Of a stretch of 37,649 bases of DNA, positions 8,010 through 15,174 are shown one piece after another. Within the stretch, counting starts at the first letter, position 1. The number at the start of each line of letters is the position of its first letter. The translations under genes were made by a program, and so were the position numbers. Below the pieces are notes generated by a model, which ran no database searches, was not told the DNA's origin, and worked only from the letters and a program-made list of their open reading frames with translations. Location of the stretch: assembly GCF_001544535.1 (NCBI RefSeq), contig NZ_FCON02000078.1:1-37649 (forward strand), written 5' to 3'. The stretch comes from Caballeronia choica (GTDB lineage: Bacteria; Pseudomonadota; Gammaproteobacteria; Burkholderiales; Burkholderiaceae).

Positions 8010-8965
8010 CAGCGGGCTCCTGCATAGTCGGCGTGAACCGCGTTGTGCTTCGCGGCTTTTGCGTGTCGTTTGAGATAGGCTTGCGCTTCCTCGACGCTTC
8101 GCGGCGGCGCACTCGGCTCGATGCCGATCATCCGGGCGAGGTTGTTGCCGAGATAGTCTTCGAGCGTGTCCTCGTCTAGATTGAGACCCTGCGGCGGTTC
8201 GTGACACAGCACTTCGAGCAGGCGCAGCCACATGCCCGGCTCGTTGGGCGGCGTGTCGGAGCCGTACAGGATCTTGTGCGTGGGCAACACCTTGGCGAAT
8301 TCGACGATGCGCGATTGCAGGCACCAGCTCGACTCGCAATAGACGTTCGGGGTGTCGAGCGCCATCTGATACGGTTCGAAGCAATACACGCCGCCGGTCT
8401 GCACGCCGAAATGCGCCATGATGAAGTCGACCGACGGAAACTCGCGGATCAGCGGATACCATTCGCTCGGAATGCTGTACGGGCCGTCGCCGGTGTGCAG
8501 CTTGACGATGAGGCCCAGGTCGGCGCACTTCTTCAACGCGGGGCGCAGCCAGTCGAGCGCGCGGTCCGGACGATACGCGTGCATGTTGGCCTGCAACTGC
8601 ACCATCTTGAAGCCATGTTCCTTCGCATAGAACTCGATCGCCTCGGCGCCGTTTTCCGGGCCGCAGCGCGGGTTATAGACGAAGCAGCCGAGCAGCCGGT
8701 CGGGATATTTCTGCGTCAGCTCGACGGTGTAGGCCATGTAGTCGTCGATCGACTCGCGGCCCGAACGCTCGCCATCGGTCCACGTATAGATCGTGTTGCC
8801 TTGCGGCGGCTGAATGAAGGCACGGTCGATGCGACGCGGCTTGCCGTTGATGATGTACGGGCCGTCCATCACCTCGATCAGACGCTCGCCGGAGAAGGGC
8901 TCGCCGTCATGGCGCCAGGCGAGGTCGACGAGATTGGTCGGATAACAGCTTGTGTCGATGATCAT
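8009..8965 (-). CDS. Amidohydrolase-2 family protein, paralogue B (HxH motif lost)
   Basis: A 318-residue tandem paralogue of the next gene. It keeps the later ligands H157 (KLHTGDGPY), H185 (IMAHFGVQ) and D237 (YGSDTPPNEPG), but the N-terminal HxH is replaced: MIIDTSCYPTN gives S6-C7-Y8 where the paralogue has H6-L7-H8. The family normally binds its metal partly through this motif, so B may bind metal differently, be a catalytically altered enzyme, or be a structural partner of A (inference). I chose ATG at 8965, which follows an AAGGAG at about eight bases; an in-frame start at 9037 lacks such a site. It is the first gene of the minus-strand operon and ends one base into paralogue A. Confidence 0.88.
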   Translation of the reverse strand: MIIDTSCYPTNLVDLAWRHDGEPFSGERLIEVMDGPYIINGKPRRIDRAFIQPPQGNTIYTWTDGERSGRESIDDYMAYTVELTQKYPDRLLGCFVYNPRCGPENGAEAIEFYAKEHGFKMVQLQANMHAYRPDRALDWLRPALKKCADLGLIVKLHTGDGPYSIPSEWYPLIREFPSVDFIMAHFGVQTGGVYCFEPYQMALDTPNVYCESSWCLQSRIVEFAKVLPTHKILYGSDTPPNEPGMWLRLLEVLCHEPPQGLNLDEDTLEDYLGNNLARMIGIEPSAPPRSVEEAQAYLKRHAKAAKHNAVHADYAGAR

Positions 8966-9033
8966 GTACTCGATCTCCTTGAGGGGAACTGGCGTGTCCA
9001 GTTGCCGGATCGCGGCAGGCGCATCGATGGAAC

Positions 9034-9053
9034 GCAAGTCCTCACGGACTTGC
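9034..9053. repeat. Perfect 8-bp stem-loop in the leader of the amidohydrolase operon
   Basis: GCAAGTCC and GGACTTGC form a perfect inverted repeat around the loop TCAC. It lies about 70 bases upstream of the paralogue B start codon, inside the divergent intergenic region. There is no T-run on either strand, so it does not look like an intrinsic terminator. It could be an mRNA leader hairpin or a protein-binding dyad. Confidence 0.5.
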
Positions 9054-9069
9054 CCATGCGGCCCTTTGC

Positions 9070-9093
9070 AAGACGCGGCCTGAAGCGCGTCTT
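9070..9093. repeat. Second perfect 8-bp stem-loop in the same leader
   Basis: AAGACGCG and CGCGTCTT pair perfectly around an eight-base loop. With the hairpin at 9034-9053 it makes two consecutive stems between the probable promoter region and the ribosome binding site of the minus-strand operon. No T-run follows on either strand. Confidence 0.5.
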
Positions 9094-9169
9094 CCCCTCG
9101 CCGGCATCGAGTGTCACACTGATGTGCACTGCTGCTTGCGATGCAGTCTCACAAGTAACGAGCACTCTG

Positions 9170-9186
9170 TACAATATTTTTTGACC
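9170..9186 (+). promoter_or_regulatory. Possible -10 element of the LysR gene in an AT-rich patch
   Basis: TACAAT at 9170-9175 is a good sigma-70 -10 match in a short AT-rich island within very GC-rich DNA, 34 bases upstream of the LysR start codon. A convincing -35 at the correct spacing is not seen. TTGACC at 9181-9186 is an alternative -35 but lacks a good -10. The divergent operon promoter is presumably also between 9094 and 9208. Confidence 0.25.
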
Positions 9187-9208
9187 ACGACCTTGATACG
9201 TTAGCGAT

Positions 9209-10102
9209 ATGGACATGCGGCTGTTGCGTTACTTCGCGGTGCTCGCCGACGAACTGCATTTCGGCCGCGCAGCGGCGCGGCTGCACATTTCGCAGCCTCC
9301 CCTGAGCCAGCAGATCCGCATCCTCGAGGAGGAGATGGGGACCGCGTTGTTCCTGCGCTCGCAACATCGGGTCGAACTGACCGAGGCAGGGAAAACACTG
9401 AAGGAACAGGCGCCGCTGATCTTCGCGCAGTTCGAGCGCGCGATCGATCTCACGCGTTGCGCAGGGCGCGGCGAAGTGGGGAGCCTGGAGATTGGTGTCA
9501 TCAGCTCGGCAATGGTCGAGCCGATTCCCCATACCCTCGGCGTCTTCGCGCGCAAGCATCCGCAAGTGCGCTGGACGCTGCATGAGATGACGCCCGCCGC
9601 GCAGATCCAGGCGTTGAAGGAGCGACGGCTCGACGTGTGTTTTTTTCGCGTGTCGCACGAAGATCCGGAAATCAGTAGCGAAGTCGTGCTGCGCGAGTCC
9701 GCCGTGGTGGCGCTGCCGCTGGCGCATCCCTTCGCCGGGCGCGACGAGATTGCGTTGCGCGATCTGGAGACGGAGCGCTTCCTGTCGTTTGGCCTGCTGC
9801 AATCGCAGCTCGCGCGCTTTTTGCGCGACTGCTGTGTGGAAGCGGGATTCACGCCGCGCATCGAGCAGGAAGTCGTCGAACTGCATACGCTCCTGTGTCT
9901 CGTTCGCGAAGGGCTCGGCGTCGCGCTGCTGCCTTCATCGGCGCAGCAGTTGTCGAGCGGCGGCGTTGCCTTCGTGCCGCTGACGGCGCCGCGTCCCGAA
10001 GTGTGCCTGCACGCGCGCTATCGTGCGGAAACACCGTCTCCGGTGCTTGCGCGCTTTCTCGAAACGGTGCGGGAAGTGGCTATGTCCGGGGATTTCCGTT
10101 GA
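9209..10102 (+). CDS. LysR-family transcriptional regulator divergent from the amidohydrolase-UbiD operon
   Basis: A 297-residue LysR-type regulator. The N-terminal winged helix (RLLRYFAVLADELHFGRAAARLHISQPPLSQQIRILEEEMG) is canonical, and the rest is the periplasmic-binding-protein-like effector domain, close to the CbnR/CatR/BenM-like group in motif style (VGSLEIGVISSA, LREGLGVALLP-like). It starts 243 bases from the divergent minus-strand operon and is its probable activator, by the usual LysR arrangement. It has no strong ribosome binding site before ATG. Its 3' end overlaps the convergent LysR gene by 23 bases. Confidence 0.92.
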   Translation: MDMRLLRYFAVLADELHFGRAAARLHISQPPLSQQIRILEEEMGTALFLRSQHRVELTEAGKTLKEQAPLIFAQFERAIDLTRCAGRGEVGSLEIGVISSAMVEPIPHTLGVFARKHPQVRWTLHEMTPAAQIQALKERRLDVCFFRVSHEDPEISSEVVLRESAVVALPLAHPFAGRDEIALRDLETERFLSFGLLQSQLARFLRDCCVEAGFTPRIEQEVVELHTLLCLVREGLGVALLPSSAQQLSSGGVAFVPLTAPRPEVCLHARYRAETPSPVLARFLETVREVAMSGDFR

Positions 10103-10985
10103 TCGTCTGCGCGACCAGCCCGCGTATCGCCTCGACGAGCGGCGCCACGCGCGCCGCTTTTTCACGGGGCCAGACCGCGTAGAGGTTGTAGTGCGTCGGG
10201 ATCTCGACCTGCGTGATTTCGACCAGCCTGCCTTCGCGCCGGGCGTCGGCGGCGAGAAGGCCGCGCGCGAGTCCGACGCCCACGCCCGCGCTCGCGGCCG
10301 CGATCAGTCCGGCGGCATTGTCGAAGACGGCTACGGCGTCCGGTTCGACTGCGGGCAGGCCCGCTGCGGCGAGCCACGGAATCCATGAGCGCTTCGTGTA
10401 GCCGAGCAATGGCAGCTCGAGCACTTGTTCCGGCGTGCATCGTGCGTCGAGTCCGCGCGCTTTCAGGAGGCCGGGCGAACTCACGACCGTCAGCCGGTCG
10501 CCACAAATCAGCGCGTTCTCGAAGCCGTCCCATTCTCCATAGCCGTATCGTAAGGCGAGGTCCGCGCGCTCGAATGCGCTGCGGTCGTGGCGCGGCGCGG
10601 ACAGCACGGTCAGCGACGTGCCTGCCAGCCCGCCGAGCAACGCAGGCAAGCGCGCGACGAGCCAGCTTTGCGCGAGTTCGGGATCGACATCGAGCGTGAT
10701 CGACTGCTTCACCGCGCGCTCCTTCACCGACGACAAGGCGCGATCGATCTGCTCGAAGCCATCCGCCAGTTGATTGGCGAAGAGGGCGCCCGCATCGGTC
10801 AGTACGACGCGCGCGCCTTCGCGCATGAAAAGCGGCTGGCCGACGAACTCCTCGAGCGTGCGGACCTGCTGGCTGATCGCGCTATGCGTGAGCGACAACT
10901 GACGCGCCGCGCTCGAGAAGCTGCCGGCGCGCGCCGCTTGCAGGAAAGCCTGCATCGACTGGATCGAAGGGTAGCGCTTCAACAT
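10080..10985 (-). CDS. LysR-family regulator (GcvA-like), divergent from iorAB-type genes
   Basis: A 301-residue LysR-type regulator with the GcvA-like N-terminus [44 protein letters not shown] and an effector domain containing the [13 protein letters not shown] block typical of the GcvA group. It faces away from the two-subunit molybdenum hydroxylase genes, with about 100 bases between start codons, and probably controls them. It is not closely similar to the LysR at 9209-10102. The two genes converge and their coding ends overlap by 23 bases, leaving no room for a terminator between them. Confidence 0.92.
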   Translation of the reverse strand: MLKRYPSIQSMQAFLQAARAGSFSSAARQLSLTHSAISQQVRTLEEFVGQPLFMREGARVVLTDAGALFANQLADGFEQIDRALSSVKERAVKQSITLDVDPELAQSWLVARLPALLGGLAGTSLTVLSAPRHDRSAFERADLALRYGYGEWDGFENALICGDRLTVVSSPGLLKARGLDARCTPEQVLELPLLGYTKRSWIPWLAAAGLPAVEPDAVAVFDNAAGLIAAASAGVGVGLARGLLAADARREGRLVEITQVEIPTHYNLYAVWPREKAARVAPLVEAIRGLVAQTINGNPRT

Positions 10986-10990
10986 GGGTG

Positions 10991-11003
10991 TTAGCCGGGC
11001 TTA
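10991..11003. promoter_or_regulatory. Candidate LysR box (T-N11-A dyad)
   Basis: TTAGCCGGGCTTA fits the T-N11-A rule for LysR operators and has a short interrupted dyad (AGCC-G-GGCT). It lies six bases from the start codon of the minus-strand LysR gene and about 90 bases upstream of the molybdenum hydroxylase genes, a position suited to autoregulation and divergent control. Short motifs like this occur by chance. Confidence 0.3.
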
Positions 11004-11089
11004 CGGATGATGGAAGAAATCGTCGCTGGCGCTATGCACGGCGGATTTCGATAATGGCCGCAAGCACGACGACATACAGGAGACAACGC

Positions 11090-11578
11090 ATGATCGAGAT
11101 CATCGTCAACGACGCGCGGCACTCGCTCGACAATGTACCGGAAGACATGCCCTTATTGTGGGTGCTGCGCGACCGGCTCGAATTGACGGGCACGAAGTTC
11201 GGTTGCGGAGGCGGCTTCTGCGGCGCATGCACAGTGCATCTGGAAGGCGAGGCGGTGCGCTCGTGTCTGCTGCCGATCGCGGCGGTGGCGGGCAGGCACA
11301 TCACGACGATCGAAGGCTTGTCCAGGGATGGCACACATCCGTTGCAACTCGCGTGGGTCGCCGAAGACGTGCCGCAATGCGGCTACTGTCAGTCGGGGCA
11401 ACTGATGCAGGCCGCGGCGTTTCTGAAAGGCAAGGCATCGGTCAGCGACGAAACGATCACGGCGGCGATGTCCGGCAACATCTGTCGCTGCGGCACTTAT
11501 GCCCGCATTCGCAAGGCGATCAAACGCGCGGCATCGGGCGATCCGGCTCTGGCTGCTTCGTCCGCAGCGGAGGCTTGA
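11090..11578 (+). CDS. (2Fe-2S)-binding small subunit of an IorAB-type molybdenum hydroxylase
   Basis: A 162-residue ferredoxin-like subunit with two [2Fe-2S] clusters that passes electrons from the molybdenum subunit to an acceptor. The plant-type cluster motif [14 protein letters not shown] and the second cluster CGYCQSGQL...NICRCGTY are intact. ATG at 11090 follows AGGAG at seven bases; an in-frame start at 10988 has no comparable site. It is directly followed by the large subunit with no gap. The length and arrangement match isoquinoline 1-oxidoreductase alpha (IorA) and nicotinate-type dehydrogenases, which hydroxylate N-heterocycles next to nitrogen. It has no signal peptide, so it would be exported in complex with the Tat-bearing partner. 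Confidence 0.9.
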   Translation: MIEIIVNDARHSLDNVPEDMPLLWVLRDRLELTGTKFGCGGGFCGACTVHLEGEAVRSCLLPIAAVAGRHITTIEGLSRDGTHPLQLAWVAEDVPQCGYCQSGQLMQAAAFLKGKASVSDETITAAMSGNICRCGTYARIRKAIKRAASGDPALAASSAAEA

Positions 11579-13819
11579 ATGCGCATCGAGGAACAGGCTT
11601 TGACGAGTCCGCGTGGCGCTACGCGGCGTCGTTTCATCAAGCAAGCTTCGGCCTTCCTGGCGTCGGGACTCGCGATCGGTTTTCAGTTGCCCGAGGCGTT
11701 AGCTAAGGCCGGCAACGCGAATCGCGGTCCCGATCCGCAAAACGGAGAGTTCGAGCCCAACGCATGGGTGCGCGTGCTGCCCGACGACACGATCAAGCTC
11801 GTCGTGCACAAGCACGACTCCGGTACCGGCACGCGCACCGCACTCGCGGCGGTGGTCGCGGAAGAACTGGACGTCGATCCGTTTCGCATCGACGTGATCA
11901 CGCCGGAGAATCCCTTCTATTCCGACTACATCCATCCGCTGTGGAAAGTGTTTTCCACGGGCGGAAGCACCAGCGTGTCGCTCGAATACGATCGGCTGCG
12001 GCACGCGGGCGCGACCGCTCGCGCGATGCTGATCGCGGCCGCTGCGAAAGAGTGGAACGTGCCGCCCTCCGCTTGCTCGACCGATAGCGGCTTCGTGGTC
12101 GACAAGACGAGCGGCGCGCGTGCACGTTATGGGTCGCTCGCGGTCATCGCGGCGACGCTGCCCGCACCGAAGGACGTGCCGCTGAAAGACCCGTCGCAGT
12201 TCAAATACATCGGCAAGTTGCGCAAGAAGCGAGGCGCCGCACAAAAGACGACGGGCGCATTTCCCTACAGCATGGACGTGCGCTTGCCCGGCATGCTGGT
12301 CGCCGTCGTTACGCGCGCGCCGGTGATCGATGCACGCGTGCGCAGCATCGACGCCAAAGCCGCGCTCGCCGTGCCAGGCGTTCGGCAAGTGCTGCAAATC
12401 CCGGGACGCCCGGACGTACTGGGCGGCAATCAGGCGGGCGTCGCCGTGCTCGCCGACGACTATTGGTCCGCGCACAAGGGACAGGCTGCGTTGCGGGTCG
12501 AATGGGAGGACAGTCCGTTCGAAAACTTCGACAGCCGCGATCTGTCCGCCCGTCAGGCTGCATGGCTCGATGATCCCGAGGCTCGCGTCGTGCCGACCGT
12601 GAGGAACGGCGACGCCGAAGCGATATTGAAGCACGCCCCGCGCGTGCTTCAGGCTGCGTATTCGATGCCGTACAAAGCGCAGAATCCGCTCGAGCCCATC
12701 AACGTGACCGCATGGGCGAAGCAGGGTGGCATCGAGTATTGGGGCGGATTGCAGGTTCCGTCGACGGTGCAGGAGGCCGCCGAGGTGATCGGGCGAATCC
12801 CGGCGGATCGTGTCGTGCTGCATGAACTCGTGTCGGGCGGCAGCTTCGGTGCGCGCGAATCGAAGTACTGGCTCTTCGAAGTGACCTGGCTCGCGTTGCA
12901 AATCGGCAAGCCGGTCAAGCTGATGAACAGCCGCGAGGATGAAATGCGCGCGCTGTTCTATCACTCGGCGAGTCATCATCGTGCAAGGGCCGCGCTCGAT
13001 GCACATGGCAACCTCGCCGCCTTCCAGTTGCGTGCGGTGATGCCTGCGTCGCCCGAGCAATGGGAACCGGGGTATTTCGATCGTCCTGACCGCATGGACT
13101 ACAGCACGACGGAGGCAATCAGCAAGTATGAGTTCGCGTACGGCGCGCCGCATGTCGACCTCGGCTGGGTGCGTCACGAGACGGGCGTGCCCACCGGCTG
13201 GTATCGCGCGGTGAGCTACATCCCCAATGTGTTCGCGGTGGAGTCGTTGATGGACGAAGCGGCGCATGCCGGGCATCGCGACCCGATCGACTTTCGGATT
13301 GCGCACATGAAGGACACGCGCCATATCGCTGTGTTGCGCGAGGCCGCCGCGCGAGCCGGATGGGGCAAGCCGATGCCGCACGGAACGGCGCTCGGTGTCG
13401 CAACGAATCGGGCATATGGCAGTTACGTTGCCGTAATCGCAAGGGTGGCACGTCGCGGCGACGGCGTTGTGATCGAGAAGCTGACGTGTGTGGCCGACTG
13501 CGGGCTCGCGGTGTCGCGGGGCGGGGTCGAGGAGCAGCTTTACGGCGGACTGATGTGGGGGCTCGGACACGCGCTTGCCGATCGTATCGATATTCGTCAC
13601 GGACGGGTTCAGCAAGCGAACTTCGATTCGTATCGCGTGATGCGAATGAAGGATATGCCGGAGATCGACATCGCGATCGTGCAGGGTGATCCGGACAAGC
13701 CCGGCGGTGTCGGGGAGCTGTCGAGTCCTTCGGTCGCGCCCGCGATAGGGAACGCAGTGTTCAGGCTGACGGGCAGGCGTCTGCGGGAGACCCCATTTGA
13801 CTTGGGGGCTGGGGTCTAG
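11579..13819 (+). CDS. Molybdopterin-binding large subunit, IorB type, with Tat signal
   Basis: A 746-residue molybdenum-cofactor subunit of the aldehyde oxidase/xanthine dehydrogenase superfamily, IorB branch. A Tat signal (RRRFIKQASAFLASGLAIGF, about residues 17-36) predicts export to the periplasm. Cofactor-binding blocks include SGGSFGARES and the C-terminal GGVGELSSPSVAPAIGNA, where E713 is at the usual position of the catalytic glutamate. GGAGG lies five bases before ATG. Isoquinoline, quinaldine and related N-heterocycles are known substrates of relatives; one for the nearby pathway is likely but unproven. No cytochrome c subunit or XdhC/MobA-type maturation gene lies alongside, so the electron acceptor and chaperone must be elsewhere. 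Confidence 0.9.
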   Translation: MRIEEQALTSPRGATRRRFIKQASAFLASGLAIGFQLPEALAKAGNANRGPDPQNGEFEPNAWVRVLPDDTIKLVVHKHDSGTGTRTALAAVVAEELDVDPFRIDVITPENPFYSDYIHPLWKVFSTGGSTSVSLEYDRLRHAGATARAMLIAAAAKEWNVPPSACSTDSGFVVDKTSGARARYGSLAVIAATLPAPKDVPLKDPSQFKYIGKLRKKRGAAQKTTGAFPYSMDVRLPGMLVAVVTRAPVIDARVRSIDAKAALAVPGVRQVLQIPGRPDVLGGNQAGVAVLADDYWSAHKGQAALRVEWEDSPFENFDSRDLSARQAAWLDDPEARVVPTVRNGDAEAILKHAPRVLQAAYSMPYKAQNPLEPINVTAWAKQGGIEYWGGLQVPSTVQEAAEVIGRIPADRVVLHELVSGGSFGARESKYWLFEVTWLALQIGKPVKLMNSREDEMRALFYHSASHHRARAALDAHGNLAAFQLRAVMPASPEQWEPGYFDRPDRMDYSTTEAISKYEFAYGAPHVDLGWVRHETGVPTGWYRAVSYIPNVFAVESLMDEAAHAGHRDPIDFRIAHMKDTRHIAVLREAAARAGWGKPMPHGTALGVATNRAYGSYVAVIARVARRGDGVVIEKLTCVADCGLAVSRGGVEEQLYGGLMWGLGHALADRIDIRHGRVQQANFDSYRVMRMKDMPEIDIAIVQGDPDKPGGVGELSSPSVAPAIGNAVFRLTGRRLRETPFDLGAGV

Positions 13820-13863
13820 CGAGCTGACGCAAGACTCTTACCCGCCGTGCGGCAGGCGGCGCA

Positions 13864-14045
13864 TGGAGATGCAATCGTTGCCGACGGCACCAGCTGCCGC
13901 CACCAGATAGCGTCGTCGATGCACTCGGTTTGAAGGAGGGCGACGACACTGAGATCTATGCCGACCAATCCGGCGCGTTCTCGGTCACCAAAAAGGCCGA
14001 CTGTCGCTGAGCGGTTCGAGCGCCTGCGCAGGTACCGCGGACGAC
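13864..14045 (+). pseudogene. AbrB/MazE-type antitoxin remnant, frameshifted
   Basis: Codons from about 13894 read LPPPDSVVDALGLKEGDDTEIY and continue to AFSVTKKADCR then stop. This matches AbrB/MazE-like antitoxins (RLPASVVDALGLKEGDDIEI). The normal next block, PTVAERFERLRRYRGRLP, is present but in a different frame, entered at the AAAAA run near 13990-13994. Upstream bases from 13864 give a degraded W..N.......LP start. The remnant ends abruptly near 14045 in foreign sequence, and no toxin gene follows. It is therefore a broken antitoxin with a frameshift and a lost 3' end. Confidence 0.6.
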
Positions 14046-14049
14046 TGCC

Positions 14050-14185
14050 CCGACTCTTGCCGGCGCATATACGGCAGCACCGCCCGGTTGACCCGCTGCG
14101 CGCGGAAAAGATTGGTGTCGAACACCTTCATCATTTCTTCAGCCGTGAAGGCTTCGCTCGGACCGACCACCAGATGTCCGGGCGA
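14050..14185 (-). pseudogene. Short-chain dehydrogenase (SDR) internal fragment
   Basis: On the minus strand about 45 codons read VVGPSEAFTAEEMMKVFDTN followed by LFRAQRVNRAVLPYMRRQESG, the segment after the NAG motif in classical SDRs of the oxidoreductase type. It has neither the Rossmann GxxxGxG start nor the YxxxK active site. It abuts the antitoxin remnant on one side and an IclR remnant on the other. An open frame runs on both sides but bears no family similarity there. Confidence 0.6.
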
Positions 14186-14449
14186 GCACCGCAGCGAGAA
14201 AGCCGTACGCTCGAAGCGTTTCGGGCGAAGATGGTCGAGTGGAGAAAGGCGGGCAGTCTCGTGACGCGCGGCGAAGTCGATGCGGGCTCGGTCGGCATTG
14301 CCGCGCCGATCCTCGACCCGGACCGGCTCGGTCTCGGGAGCGTGAGCTATGTTGTTTCGAACAAGACGGAGGATCGCACCATCACGCGGCTTGCGGCGCT
14401 CGCCGTCGCGGGCGCGCGGGAGATAGAAGGGAGTTTGAGGGGCGGGTAG
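14185..14449 (+). pseudogene. IclR-family regulator, C-terminal remnant
   Basis: The frame ending at TGA 14447-14449 contains LEAFRAKMVEWRKAGSLVTRGEVD, AGSVGIAAPILDPDRLGLGSVSYVV and LAALAVAGAREIEGSL. This is the C-terminal third of an IclR effector domain (typical VTxGEVDxGxxGIAAPI block). The helix-turn-helix and the first part of the effector domain are missing. It is not closely similar to the two intact IclR proteins at 17572-19239, so it comes from another gene. An apparent reading frame from 13958 that joins antitoxin and IclR parts is a chance fusion of remnants. Confidence 0.6.
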
Positions 14450-14815
14450 AACGCCCAGTCTCAAAGCGCACGCCCGTTGGACCTTCATCGCCGTTGCATA
14501 GTTGACGACGGGACGGCGTCTGAGCGTCCCGTATCCTATGTGCGACGCAGCGCTCGCGGTCGGGCGAGAAAGGGGTAGGCCGTTAGAGAAGAATGATCTC
14601 CCGACGCGCGACAGCGGGATGACATCGAGACTGAACAAGCATGAGATTTCATTCGGCGTACTTTGACTGACTCGCATTGGAGCGGAGCTGTTCATGCAGC
14701 CGCGCGTCACAGGTGGGACGGAACCGGCGACGGCCCGGCCGTCAAGGAACTATGAACAGGCCGCATTGGGATGACTAGCTGCGCCGGCGGGGTTGACGAC
14801 GGCTTCGGCTCAAGA
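14450..14815. other. Gene-free stretch after the remnants
   Basis: No convincing gene, RNA or mobile element is seen in these 366 bases. A 7-bp stem with a nine-base loop (CGGGACG/CGTCCCG, 14509-14531) is present but lacks a T-run. Short open frames here have no family signature. The stretch is probably degraded DNA continuous with the preceding remnants. Confidence 0.5.
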
Positions 14816-15007
14816 TTACGCGGGACCCTCTCCAAAGAGAGCGCCTCCGCCCGCCCAGTTGGACGGTGCCACGTCCTCGAAGATGACGTAGATGTATTTG
14901 GCCTCAGTGCCGGTGTTTTTCACGATCGATTCAGTTATTTCAGCGGCGATGGCCTTCTTGGCCGCGGTGTCCTTTCCTTCGAACCAGCTTACGCGAACGA
15001 CGGGCAT
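14816..15007 (-). CDS. 4-oxalocrotonate tautomerase-family protein
   Basis: A 63-residue protein of the 4-OT family, which act as small homo-oligomers using the amino-terminal proline exposed after Met removal. Pro1 is present (MPVVRVSW), and the typical IxVIFEDVxxxNWAGGG block is near the C-terminus. Counting from Pro1, the 4-OT residues Arg11 and Arg39 are Lys and Tyr here, and Phe50 is Trp, so the substrate is probably not 2-hydroxymuconate. AAGGA lies eight bases before ATG. The gene lies downstream of the CoA-transferase gene on the same strand, 167 bases away, but has its own palindromic site, so it may be transcribed alone. Confidence 0.85.
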   Translation of the reverse strand: MPVVRVSWFEGKDTAAKKAIAAEITESIVKNTGTEAKYIYVIFEDVAPSNWAGGGALFGEGPA

Positions 15008-15031
15008 TGAATATCCTTATTGAAGTAATGA

Positions 15032-15047
15032 TCGATTGGCCAATCGA
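15032..15047. promoter_or_regulatory. Perfect 16-bp palindrome upstream of the tautomerase gene
   Basis: TCGATTGGCCAATCGA is identical to its reverse complement. It lies 24 bases before the tautomerase start codon, within or just after its expected promoter, the usual place for a repressor operator. IclR and TetR proteins bind palindromes of this size, and two IclR genes lie 2.5-4 kb away; the link is inference. Confidence 0.5.
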
Positions 15048-15174
15048 AAAAACGCTTCACGCGCCATTCGCATTGGTTTGAATGCAGTCTATCGTCGCCA
15101 AGGATCGGGATAAACAGGCTGCAGATGGTCACTGAATAGAAACTTTGTCCTCAATTCGCACGAGGATTGCTCGG

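Noticed and set aside
8010-8528. Upstream extension of amidohydrolase paralogue A
   Set aside because: It only rereads paralogue B out of frame; the coupled ATG at 8009 begins with the conserved MIIDTHLHP.
11699-13615. 638-codon minus-strand open frame opposite the IorB-like gene
   Set aside because: Same reason: antisense shadow of a gene with clear cofactor motifs.
13958-14449. 163-codon plus-strand open frame as a single gene
   Set aside because: Its first part matches an antitoxin tail, its last part an IclR tail, and the middle is antisense to an SDR fragment, so it is a chance join of remnants.
14509-14531. CGGGACG/CGTCCCG hairpin as a terminator
   Set aside because: No T-run follows on either strand and no intact gene ends next to it.
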